A stretch of 6,262 bases of DNA from JAGLSB01 sp023135955. Lineage in GTDB: Bacteria; Bacteroidota; Bacteroidia; Bacteroidales; GCA-2748055. How positions within the stretch are numbered: position 1 is the stretch's first letter; every line of letters starts with the position of its first letter. Shown here piece by piece: positions 1 through 5,543 of the stretch. The notes beneath the pieces are model-generated. The model did no database searches and was not told where the DNA came from. It saw only the letters and a list, made by a program, of their open reading frames with translations. Position numbers and translations under genes: made by a program. The stretch covers positions 1 to 6,262 of the forward strand of contig DAOVIO010000208.1 of NCBI GenBank assembly GCA_030673645.1, written 5' to 3'.

Positions 1-503
1 GCTGCTTCCGGGTGTTACTAGACAGAAGCAGCAGTGTTTTATCAAGTACTTTAATAAAAATAAAATTACCGTATGGACCAGGTTAAATAAACTTGGTCAA
101 TACAGTAAAGACCATTTCATTTTTCGGATTTCAATTTTAGTAAAAATTGGGATCCGGAAAAACTCCATTAAGAAACAAATTATTTCTTTCATCAATTTTT
201 CCCCTCGAATACTCCGCGCTTAGAAAAACCGACTATTTGCCAACGCAAAAAAGTTTAGCCTATTCTCCGCCCGATAACGGCATCAAAAGATTTTTTTTTA
301 ATAAATTAACATTCTTGTAAATCGAGTAAACCCGGGAAGATTAAATTTTTATTTTTGGGGCTAAGAATCAAACACAGGCAATAAATAAGAATTAAGCACT
401 GTTTGATCAATGCTAATGAGTTTATACTGATATAGCGACAAGTGGCTCCGTTTAGAGTTTTTCTTCTTTAGAGTTGATTTAAAATGCTAGTTAGGCCTCA
501 TAA
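1..503. other. Non-coding region with a chain of hairpins
   Basis: I see no convincing gene here. The first 190 bases contain four successive inverted repeats: 1-8 with 25-32 (8 pairs), 76-84 with 90-98 (9 pairs including one G-T), 120-138 with 143-161 (19 pairs), and 170-175 with 183-188 (6 pairs). A run of nine T at 291-299 follows a very weak GCC/GGC stem, so a terminator there is possible but poorly supported. The remainder is AT-rich and featureless to me. A frame open from the window edge to a stop at 221-223 has a protein-unlike composition and is not called. Confidence 0.5.
120..161 (+). repeat. Long near-perfect inverted repeat (19 pairs, 4-base loop)
   Basis: Bases 120-138 pair with 143-161 around the loop AGTA. 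Sixteen pairs are Watson-Crick and three (124-157, 130-151, 131-150) are T-G. These three would be G-U pairs in RNA read from the plus strand but A-C mismatches in RNA from the minus strand, so the fold favours plus-strand transcription. The stem ends in A's rather than a T run, so it is not a standard intrinsic terminator. Function unknown; it could be a structured RNA or the decayed end of a mobile element. Confidence 0.6.
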
Positions 504-851
504 CTATTCGCCATGATTATATCTGTAACTAAAGCCAGGTCCATCTGTATCTTTTAATTCTCTTGAAACAAATGAACTCTTACTATTATCTGGATAGTAA
601 ATTGTTGCGGATATCTGTTTCAAATATCCACCTTCATCGAACCGTAGACTATCATAAACAATATAAAACCCAAAAGAATCAAGGGACAATTGAATGTTGT
701 TCAGATCTTCTGATTTGTACTTTGTTGAAAAGTGAATATTTAATTCATTTTCGGAAATTGTATATAGAGCATTTGAAATACCTTTAGGTTTACTATTGCA
801 GGCTAGCAGACCTAGGAAAAGAAATAGAAAAAATACTTTTAGTTTCATCAT
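504..851 (-). CDS. Small predicted lipoprotein
   Basis: A 115-residue protein with a lysine-containing N-terminus, a strongly hydrophobic stretch of about residues 6-17 and a lipobox LLAC, placing the lipidated cysteine at residue 18. It should be processed by signal peptidase II and anchored in a membrane. The residues after the cysteine (NSKPKG) lack the acidic surface-export signal seen in many Bacteroidota lipoproteins, which suggests a periplasm-facing position. The C-terminal half, with FGFYIVYDSLRFDEGGYLK and an ISATI strand followed by an aspartate/glycine-rich end, reminds me of the short repeats attached to M56-family peptidases of Bacteroidota; this is from memory and uncertain. 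It starts 48 bases after the regulator stop on the same strand with no clear promoter between, so it is probably the third gene of the operon. ATG codons 1 and 2 are both possible starts. Confidence 0.75.
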   Translation of the reverse strand: MMKLKVFFLFLFLGLLACNSKPKGISNALYTISENELNIHFSTKYKSEDLNNIQLSLDSFGFYIVYDSLRFDEGGYLKQISATIYYPDNSKSSFVSRELKDTDGPGFSYRYNHGE

Positions 852-899
852 ATTGTAATTTGGTAATGTTTAAAAATTCAATACGTAAATAAAATGAGA

Positions 900-1112
900 C
901 TAGATTTCGTCAGAGATATATTCAATTATATCTCCAGGCTGGCAGTCGAGAGCTTTGCAAATGTCATTTAGAGTTGAGAATCTAACTGCTTTAGCTTTAT
1001 TACTCTTTAATATTGAAACATTGGCGATTGTAATTCCAATTCTCTCTGATAATTCGGTCAGAGTTATTTTTCGTTTGACCAATATTAAATCAAGATTAAC
1101 TTTTATTGCCAT
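900..1112 (-). CDS. Cro/CI-type helix-turn-helix regulator (YozG-like)
   Basis: A compact 70-residue DNA-binding protein, almost entirely one Cro/CI fold. The helix-turn-helix lies near residues 17-40 (TLTELSERIGITIANVSIL), followed by the conserved helix LNDICKALDCQPGDIIEY that typifies this short XRE class. Single-domain regulators of this kind are often encoded directly beside DUF2975 membrane proteins, as here. Its ATG overlaps the stop codon of the DUF2975 gene by one base (TAATG), implying translational coupling. I infer that it binds the palindromes in front of the operon (1902-1949) and regulates its own transcription, perhaps with the membrane protein modulating its activity. No ligand-binding domain is present. 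Confidence 0.85.
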   Translation of the reverse strand: MAIKVNLDLILVKRKITLTELSERIGITIANVSILKSNKAKAVRFSTLNDICKALDCQPGDIIEYISDEI

Positions 1113-1873
1113 TATATTGTAAGTTCTTGTTCTTCTCTAATTCGAACACCTTGTTTAAAAGTCTCTGAGATAAACAGTAATAGGATTCCTCCAATGAATA
1201 ATCCAAGATTGAATTTGAAACTTGGGCTTATAAAAGAGTTGATGAATATATACTTGAAAGAAATTATGAAATATATAGCTACTTCATACATTATTAGGAT
1301 GAGCGGTAAAATAAATATTAATAGTGCGATTTGCCTTAAATGCCTTACATTATTCGCTATAAAAGGCGATCCTTTTTTTGTACTATCGAGTATTCTCTTT
1401 AAAATATAAAATACTAGAAATGAATAGAAAATTAGAATAATTCCGAATATAGAATATAACAAGTGAACTGTAGATTCTTTCTCCTTTGATATAGGAAGTA
1501 CGATTGAAGAAGGGGAAGTCTCAATTTCTATTTTTTCTTTTGTCTTTTTATTAAACACCTCAATTTGAGAGCTCCTATCTGATACCCCTTTTATATTCAT
1601 TTTTGCGAAATCAAAAACTAGAAAACAACTCTCCTTTTCGAAACCGTCATCCTTATACTTATATGAGTAATTCATTTTTGCTCCAAAAAACCAATATGGA
1701 AATGATCTTCCTGATGTGAAATTTGACACTCCTTGTGTTACAACTGGAGAATCTCTACTATACTTCAAATACTTTAAAGCAACAGTACCATAACTTATTA
1801 CGATAAGCACATGACCTATTAATAATACCGTAATAAAAATGCTTGTGATTTTACTATATTTCATATTTCTCAT
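1112..1873 (-). CDS. DUF2975 family membrane protein
   Basis: A 253-residue integral membrane protein with four predicted membrane segments near residues 10-34, 137-159, 182-206 and 221-241. A hydrophilic region of about 100 residues (35-136) lies between segments 1 and 2, probably outside the cytoplasm. Recognition as DUF2975 rests on the four-segment plan, the GSPF..NNVRHLRQI motif before segment 3 (about 168-182), and the C-terminal ISETFKQGVRIREEQELTI. The molecular role of the family is not established. It is first in the operon and overlaps the regulator gene by one base, which suggests a membrane-sensor and regulator pair. Two starts are possible, Met1 and Met4 (1864); neither has a strong Shine-Dalgarno sequence, as is usual in Bacteroidota. 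The promoter ends about 15 bases upstream of Met1. Confidence 0.85.
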   Translation of the reverse strand: MRNMKYSKITSIFITVLLIGHVLIVISYGTVALKYLKYSRDSPVVTQGVSNFTSGRSFPYWFFGAKMNYSYKYKDDGFEKESCFLVFDFAKMNIKGVSDRSSQIEVFNKKTKEKIEIETSPSSIVLPISKEKESTVHLLYSIFGIILIFYSFLVFYILKRILDSTKKGSPFIANNVRHLRQIALLIFILPLILIMYEVAIYFIISFKYIFINSFISPSFKFNLGLFIGGILLLFISETFKQGVRIREEQELTI

Positions 1874-1887
1874 TTTGTATTCAATTA

Positions 1888-1916
1888 CAAATATACAATA
1901 ATTTATCGTTTATCAA
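1888..1916 (-). promoter_or_regulatory. Bacteroidota-type promoter for the DUF2975 operon
   Basis: On the minus strand, TTG (1916-1914) is followed after 18 bases by TATATTTG (1895-1888), an exact match to the Bacteroidota -7 consensus TAnnTTTG with an acceptable -33 spacing. The start codon lies 15 bases downstream of the -7 box. The -33 element lies inside the palindromic region, so a bound repressor would block the polymerase. Confidence 0.65.
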
Positions 1917-1949
1917 TAATATATTATCGTTTTACGATAATTTATTGAT
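1902..1949. promoter_or_regulatory. Nested palindromic operator
   Basis: The core is ATTATCGT-TTT-ACGATAAT (1923-1941), a perfect 8-base inverted repeat. It is enclosed by a second one, ATCAATAA (1912-1919) with TTATTGAT (1942-1949). The string TTATCGTTT also occurs as a direct repeat at 1903-1911 and 1925-1933, 22 bases apart, or about two helical turns. The arrangement fits cooperative binding of two regulator dimers on one DNA face. It overlaps the -33 box of the operon promoter, so repression by the 70-residue regulator is the simplest reading. Confidence 0.6.
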
Positions 1950-2004
1950 GAGATATTAATATTTAAAGTTGAATTAGGATATAGAATTGATTATTCTAAC
2001 AAGG

Positions 2005-2135
2005 CTTAAACATGGTATAACCAATGCCTGGTTAAACCACAATTGAATTAGAACAAAATACTATCTTAATATTACGATTAATATATACATAAACCGCTAA
2101 CGAAAGCGGCAAATGTTATACCATCGAATGTTAAG
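2005..2135. repeat. Bipartite inverted repeat with inner hairpin (attC-like fold)
   Basis: ATGGTATAAC (2012-2021) is an exact inverted match of GTTATACCAT (2115-2124). Outside it, CTTAAAC (2005-2011) pairs with GTTAAG (2130-2135), leaving one extra base on one side and a five-base unpaired spacer (2125-2129) on the other. Inside, CCGCT (2094-2098) and AGCGG (2105-2109) form a small hairpin. AAGGCTT is also repeated directly at 2001-2007 and 2133-2139. Two-block arms with an unpaired spacer, an extrahelical base and an overall size near 130 bases recall integron attC sites, but the outer boxes do not fully match the attC core consensus and no integron integrase is present. It may instead be a dispersed chromosomal repeat or a structured RNA. 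Confidence 0.4.
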
Positions 2136-2193
2136 GCTTTTTTTAAATATAATTATGAATAGAAATTATAAGCAGTTGTATTATCCTTTTCAA

Positions 2194-2487
2194 CTAACTC
2201 CGAGAATATTTAATACTTTGAACTTTAGAAACTGAATCTTCAATCTCTTTTTTCTTATATAACACTCGGTTTCCTATTCGGTAGGATTGAACAATCCCTT
2301 GCTTTGACCAATCATTTAAGGTTGTCAGAGAAATTTTTAGAAGTTTGGCTACATCTTTCCTGCTTAAATATTCAAGATCATCTGGATCAACAGGTTTTTT
2401 AATTTCATGTAGCTTTTCATCCAGAACCTCTCTTACTAATTTCTTGAGATCTGAGAGGTTAATTCCATTTAATAAAATTGGTTCCAT
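2194..2487 (-). CDS. Helix-turn-helix excisionase-like protein
   Basis: A 97-residue protein with a charged N-terminal helix (about 12-30, DLKKLVREVLDEKLHEIKK) and a MerR/excisionase-type helix-turn-helix at about 40-85. The key elements are YLSRKDVAKLLKIS, the recognition segment TTLNDWSKQG, and the wing YRIGNRVLYKKKEIED. This is the common Bacteroidota form of the HTH_17 (excisionase family) fold, frequently encoded next to tyrosine recombinases. The likely role is to bind and bend attachment-site DNA and favour excision, or to control transcription of the element; sequence alone does not separate these. It lies on the same strand as the integrase and its partner gene, now separated from them by the inserted cassette. 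ATG at 2487 is chosen as the only good start before the domain. Confidence 0.75.
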   Translation of the reverse strand: MEPILLNGINLSDLKKLVREVLDEKLHEIKKPVDPDDLEYLSRKDVAKLLKISLTTLNDWSKQGIVQSYRIGNRVLYKKKEIEDSVSKVQSIKYSRS

Positions 2488-2598
2488 ATTTACATATTTT
2501 AATATAGAGCCAATATATTTAGCTTAGATGGTTGTAGTTGGGGGTGTAGTAACTAGAAAGTTTAATCTTCTTTTAACTTTTTTAACGACGGTCTAAAC

Positions 2599-2631
2599 TG
2601 ATACCACCTACCGGTGAAAAACGGTACCACC
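2599..2631 (+). repeat. Left terminal inverted repeat of the cassette
   Basis: Runs from TGATACCACC to CGGTACCACC with TACCGG in the middle. Against the right end it differs only at repeat positions 9, 17, 18, 23, 24 and 26. The outermost eight bases are identical in both ends. Confidence 0.7.
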
Positions 2632-2787
2632 CCGAATAATAATCTTATCGAGTTCAAAGTCAAAGTTCCTCTTTTGAATACTAAACCCAATATTTAACCC
2701 TATAGCAATTGTATAACATATGCATTTGCTTGAATTACAATAGATTATTCTTTAACATGCGTATTCTTTCAATATATAAACTTAAAA
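2632..2787. other. Leader between cassette end and passenger gene
   Basis: AT-rich non-coding sequence. No match to the TTG/TAnnTTTG promoter pattern with correct spacing was found. TGCATTTG at 2721-2728 is one base off the -7 consensus but lacks a properly spaced -33 box. Confidence 0.35.
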
Positions 2788-2789
2788 AT

Positions 2790-2794
2790 GGAGG
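2790..2794 (+). promoter_or_regulatory. Ribosome binding site GGAGG that decides the start
   Basis: GGAGG lies five bases before the ATG at 2800. It overlaps the upstream in-frame ATG at 2788, so that earlier codon cannot use it. This makes 2800 the better start for the exported protein. Confidence 0.65.
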
Positions 2795-2799
2795 CTATC

Positions 2800-3579
2800 A
2801 TGAAAAACAGATCTATTTTATCATTATGTATGGTGCTGGTGATGAGCTTAAGTACTTCAATCATTTCAGCACAAGAAGAACAAAAAAAATCTCAACCTTA
2901 TTTGGTATATGAAGATATTGTAAAGCCGTCAATGGTTATGCAATATGAGGAAACTACCAAGGAATACATGGCATTGTTTGCTGAACAACAATATCCGTAT
3001 CCAATGAATGTGTACAGCACCGATGATTTTCATTATTATATTGTTACACCGCTTGAGAATTTTACAGAGCTGGATAGTATTTACAGTTTACATAGTAAAG
3101 TAGCTTCAAATGCTGGCGACAAATGGGATGCGGTATGGGATAAATTCGCTGGCACTTATCATTATGACCGCGGTCAGATTATTATTTTTTCATCTACGCT
3201 ATCATATATTCCTGAGGAACCGAGATTAAATCTGGAAGAGGGAAATTATATGTACTGGGGTTTTGGATATGTTGAACTAGGAAAGGAATCTGAGTTTTCT
3301 AATATATTCAAAGAATGGGTTGACTTGTATAATAGAAATAATATTACGGATGGATGGAACACCTTCAGTGGTTCTTTTGGTACTGAACAACCAGTATATA
3401 TCTGGATAATGAATGGAAAAGATCCCGCTGATTTTTGGAATCAGCATAAGGTGAATAATGAGATATTGGGTGAAGAAGCCGATATTTTATGGGAAAAGAC
3501 TCTGAAAGTACTGAGGAAGTATGAATATAAAACAGGATGGTTTCGTCCAGAACTTTCTTATACCCCAAAGGAAGAGTAA
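2800..3579 (+). CDS. Exported protein of unknown function with two duplicated halves
   Basis: I do not recognise a named family. From the preferred start the protein has 259 residues (263 from the ATG at 2788). It opens with a classical signal peptide: MKNR, a hydrophobic core to about residue 22 (LSLCMVLVMSLSTSIIS), and a likely cleavage near SAQ, residues 23-25. The mature part falls into two similar halves, about 34-136 and 152-254. The ends match well, DAVWDKFAGTYHYDRG..IIFSSTLSY against DILWEKTLKVLRKYEYKTGWFRPELSY, as do YEDIVKP against YVELGKE and FHYYIVTPLEN against VYIWIMNGKDP. The alternating strand-helix pattern suggests a pseudo-dimeric alpha/beta (ferredoxin-like) barrel; this is inference. 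No metal-binding or catalytic signature is evident. It is the only gene inside the inverted repeats and runs opposite to its neighbours. Confidence 0.8.
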   Translation: MKNRSILSLCMVLVMSLSTSIISAQEEQKKSQPYLVYEDIVKPSMVMQYEETTKEYMALFAEQQYPYPMNVYSTDDFHYYIVTPLENFTELDSIYSLHSKVASNAGDKWDAVWDKFAGTYHYDRGQIIIFSSTLSYIPEEPRLNLEEGNYMYWGFGYVELGKESEFSNIFKEWVDLYNRNNITDGWNTFSGSFGTEQPVYIWIMNGKDPADFWNQHKVNNEILGEEADILWEKTLKVLRKYEYKTGWFRPELSYTPKEE

Positions 3580-3648
3580 CAAGCTAAATCCATTATTTTC
3601 GACACGGCTGCCTGTGATTTCAGATTGTTGTTTAAAGGTGGGAGAAAA

Positions 3649-3681
3649 GGTGGTATCAATTTTTCCCGGTAGTTGGTATCA
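3649..3681 (-). repeat. Right terminal inverted repeat of the cassette
   Basis: Reverse-complement copy of 2599-2631, 27 of 33 positions identical, ending in TGGTATCA. Read on the minus strand, its first bases TGA form the stop codon (3681-3679) of the adjoining 129-codon gene. Confidence 0.7.
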
Positions 3682-4068
3682 TTCCTGTTCGGTGTTATAA
3701 AACTTATCCATATCTCTTTTTACTAGAACAGCCAATTCAGTCAGTTCTAATTCCTCAAAAAGTTTATAAACAAATTCCAGATTATTTCTTGTTTTGATCT
3801 CGTTTTTATCAATTTTACCGGATACATATCTTATATGATCCTCGGTATTTTTATCATTCTTATTTAAAAGCTTTGAAAACAATAATCCCTTTTTTACAGT
3901 AGAAATATCATATTTATCAAGGATTCCCAAATAGTGCAATATTAATATTTGCTGCTTATGGGTTGTTTCTTCCCTTTTCTGTGGCTTCTTAAGATATTCT
4001 TTAATATAACTTTCACTAAGTAACTTAATCCGTCTGCGATCAGAAAAACTGCTATTTCTTTTCATCAT
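3679..4068 (-). CDS. Integrase-associated small protein of unknown function
   Basis: A 129-residue, highly charged, mostly helical protein. The N-terminal 35 residues are basic (MMKRNSSFSDRRRIKLL, later YLKKPQKREETTHK). They are followed by QQILILHYLGILDKYDIS and a helical C-terminal part in which KNDKNTEDHIRYV and TRNNLEFVYKLFEELEL stand out. I recall similar C-terminal segments in small Bacteroidota proteins encoded beside mobile-element integrases, but no function is known to me. The start ATG overlaps the integrase stop by four bases (ATGA), so the two are translationally coupled. A second ATG follows directly. The stop codon TGA belongs to the cassette's terminal repeat; without the insertion the frame would read GAA GTT TAG, so at most about one residue appears lost and the protein is probably functional. 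Confidence 0.75.
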   Translation of the reverse strand: MMKRNSSFSDRRRIKLLSESYIKEYLKKPQKREETTHKQQILILHYLGILDKYDISTVKKGLLFSKLLNKNDKNTEDHIRYVSGKIDKNEIKTRNNLEFVYKLFEELELTELAVLVKRDMDKFYNTEQE

Positions 4069-5291
4069 TTAAAAAATTCATGATTTAATAATTTATTTGC
4101 GTTCTCCTCTTGGGATATACGAATATACCTTAAAAAACTCTTTTCTGTCTGGTGCCCGGTAATCTTCATAATAGTTATTGCCGGTATATCTGCTAAGTAC
4201 AAATTAGTTGCAAAACTTCTTCTTGCTGTGTGTGTTGTAATTAAATTATACTTAAAATCAGTAGTCTTTACTAGCTTCCCCCCTTTGGTAATTGAACTTT
4301 CAACATTCTCGTTGATCTTTGCTATTCTTCCGATATGCTTTAAATTAAGATTCATTTTTGGGTTACTTAATTCCATGGGGATTTTTTTATTATGCTTTTT
4401 CAATATTTCCCTGACATACTTATGTAATGGAATAATTACAAGTTCATTTGTTTTGTTTGTTCTTATCCTGATCTTATTTCCATCTACAATGTTTTCAGGT
4501 TTTAGTTGGGCAAAGTCAGAAAATCGCAATCCGGTGTAACAACCAATAATGAATAAATCACGAATTTCATCAAGTTGTTTGTCCTTATCAATTTTCAGTT
4601 TGTAGATACTTTCAAGTTCATCGGTATTCAGATAGATTTTATCTGTGTCCTCTGTTGGTCGTTTGAATTTACGTTTTTTGAATTCCAGCGTTGTGTTGAT
4701 GCCTCGATCCGTTGCTTCATTAAGAAAAGTCTTTAATACTTTAATCTGTTTACCGATTGTGTTTTGAGAATAGTTTTCTTTTGTCAGATATGCAATGAAT
4801 GAATTATAGAATTCAAGATTGATATTATCGAAATCAAGACGTTTGTTGTATTCTTTACAATAGTTTTCAAGATGTGCTTTAGCCCTTTTGTAAACTAAGA
4901 TTGTCCCTGGTGCTTTTATGGCTTTGCTTTCCTCAATATACTTATCAATGAAAGAGAAGATGTTTTCTTTTTTTTCAAGCCCTTTTAATCTTGCCCTCTT
5001 ATCAAGTTCTTTTTTTAATAATTCATTGCTTGGTTCGGTTTCATCATTGAGAAATTCCCGATGAATATCTAATATATCCGATTTTATCTTTTTAAGTCTT
5101 GCATTGAATTCGGGATATCCGGAGAACTGTTTTGTTTCTCTTGCTTTCTTTTTTTCAGGGTTCCAATATGAAGGATTTATCTTTTCCCCGGTAGAATATT
5201 TTAAGCGCTTATTGTTGTAACTAAAGAAAAGATAAACTATGGTTTCATCTTTACTTTTCGGTTTCTTAAGAAAGAATTTTGCTACTGCCAT
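4065..5291 (-). CDS. Tyrosine recombinase / integrase (Bacteroidota type)
   Basis: A 408-residue site-specific recombinase that should integrate and excise the surrounding element by cutting through a 3'-phosphotyrosine. Domain order: arm-type DNA-binding domain at about 4-80 (KFFLKKPKSKDETIVYLFF, then GEKINPSYWNPEKKKA); SAM-like core-binding domain at about 110-200 (FIDKYIEESKAIKAPGTI, NTIGKQIKVLKTFLNEA); catalytic domain at about 215-405. The catalytic set is complete: R256 in TGLRFSDF, K280 in RTNKTNE, H354 and R357 in HTARRSFATNLYL, H380 in TGHQTEKSF and nucleophile Y389 in LRYIRIS. Length and plan match phage_int_SAM_5-type integrases of conjugative or genomic-island elements. It is first in a minus-strand pair with the 129-codon gene. 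The region in front contains TATATTTA close to the -7 consensus and then a 12-base tandem repeat, which may be a recombinase-binding or regulatory site. Confidence 0.95.
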   Translation of the reverse strand: MAVAKFFLKKPKSKDETIVYLFFSYNNKRLKYSTGEKINPSYWNPEKKKARETKQFSGYPEFNARLKKIKSDILDIHREFLNDETEPSNELLKKELDKRARLKGLEKKENIFSFIDKYIEESKAIKAPGTILVYKRAKAHLENYCKEYNKRLDFDNINLEFYNSFIAYLTKENYSQNTIGKQIKVLKTFLNEATDRGINTTLEFKKRKFKRPTEDTDKIYLNTDELESIYKLKIDKDKQLDEIRDLFIIGCYTGLRFSDFAQLKPENIVDGNKIRIRTNKTNELVIIPLHKYVREILKKHNKKIPMELSNPKMNLNLKHIGRIAKINENVESSITKGGKLVKTTDFKYNLITTHTARRSFATNLYLADIPAITIMKITGHQTEKSFLRYIRISQEENANKLLNHEFFK

Positions 5292-5333
5292 ATTTATAAA
5301 TATTGGGTAGATAAATATAGTAATTTTTTTACA

Positions 5334-5357
5334 CAGGGGACACTACAGGGGACACTA
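5334..5357. repeat. Perfect 12-base tandem repeat upstream of the integrase
   Basis: CAGGGGACACTA occurs twice with no gap (5334-5345 and 5346-5357), starting 43 bases upstream of the integrase start codon. Short tandem repeats at this place are candidates for arm-type binding sites of the recombinase or its partner. Repeated end motifs of an IS21-like element are the main alternative. The lower half of the window lacks further copies. Confidence 0.65.
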
Positions 5358-5478
5358 TTTTTTAATTTGGCCGGTTTTAGTCGTTTCGCGCTTACCTCTG
5401 TGATGCCTATTAATCAACAGATACACAGAGCGGTTAGGTGTGTTTAGGAACAATTGAGTAAAGAATAAATTGGTCCAG

Positions 5479-5488
5479 GTGGGCCCAC
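5479..5488. repeat. 10-base perfect palindrome
   Basis: GTGGGCCCAC reads the same on both strands and is unusually GC-rich for this window. It directly abuts the hairpin that starts at 5489, so the two may form one site. Confidence 0.5.
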
Positions 5489-5540
5489 AAAAACAGAGTG
5501 AAAGAGCAGAGCGGGAGCGATGTGAGATCACTCTGTTTTT
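5489..5540. terminator. 13-pair hairpin with flanking A/T runs
   Basis: AAAAACAGAGTGA (5489-5501) pairs perfectly with TCACTCTGTTTTT (5528-5540) around a 26-base GC-richer loop. The T run on one strand and the A run on the other would allow intrinsic termination in either direction, although the loop is long for a terminator. It lies upstream of the integrase and could shield it from outside transcription. It may equally be a DNA structure at an element end. Confidence 0.4.
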
Positions 5541-5543
5541 TCT

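Larger units (their letters stand above)
1874..2193. other. Intergenic region between the DUF2975 operon and the excisionase-like gene
   Basis: About 320 bases without a gene. The left part holds the operon promoter and operator (1888-1949). The middle holds a bipartite inverted repeat with an inner hairpin (2005-2135). The last 50 bases contain a run of seven T (2138-2144) and otherwise nothing recognisable. No open frame of note was seen on either strand. Confidence 0.6.
2599..3681. mobile_element. Putative transposase-less insertion cassette with one passenger gene
   Basis: The 1083-base segment begins with TGATACCA and ends with TGGTATCA. Its 33-base ends (2599-2631 and 3649-3681) are inverted copies identical at 27 of 33 positions without gaps. 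Each end holds two copies of a TGATACCAMC-like motif in the same orientation (one copy at the left end reads CGGTACCACC), a multi-repeat layout with TG...CA termini as in IS21-family elements. No transposase or ATPase gene lies between the ends, only an exported-protein gene. I see no flanking target duplication: TCTAAAC is on the left and TTCCTGT on the right. Mobilisation would have to come from a related full element elsewhere. Alternatives are a decayed IS that lost its transposase, or recombination between two separate ends. Confidence 0.6.
5292..5543. other. Integrase upstream region
   Basis: No gene is supported here. It carries the tandem repeat, palindrome and hairpin listed separately. 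Base composition shifts from AT-rich next to the integrase to clearly more GC-rich from about 5470 to 5640, which suggests a junction between sequences of different origin. Plus-strand frames across 5470-5655 give tryptophan- and cysteine-rich translations that do not look like a real protein. Confidence 0.5.

Noticed and set aside
1..40. Hairpin 1-8/25-32 as a terminator of an upstream gene
   Set aside because: The 16-base loop and only four T's at 37-40, several bases after the stem, make it weak, and the upstream gene is outside the window.
2..223. Open plus-strand frame of 73 codons from the window edge, a possible C-terminus of an upstream gene
   Set aside because: Its translation has no recognisable motif and an unusual composition (many I, K, R, N), and it runs through three hairpins. 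Chance opening in AT-rich DNA is as likely.
563..787. Plus-strand frame inside the lipoprotein gene
   Set aside because: It is antisense to a gene with a clear lipobox and signal peptide, and has no ribosome binding site or motif.
2510..2517. TATATTGG on the minus strand as -7 box of the excisionase-like gene
   Set aside because: One mismatch to TAnnTTTG and no TTG at a suitable distance upstream.
4228..4539. Hydrophobic 103-codon plus-strand frame within the integrase gene
   Set aside because: It is a shadow of the well-supported recombinase catalytic domain. Its hydrophobicity comes from reading lysine- and asparagine-rich codons in reverse.
4065..5291. Integron integrase (IntI) linked to the attC-like repeat
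   Set aside because: The protein has the arm-binding and SAM-like plan of element integrases, and I see no additional IntI-specific segment in the catalytic domain.
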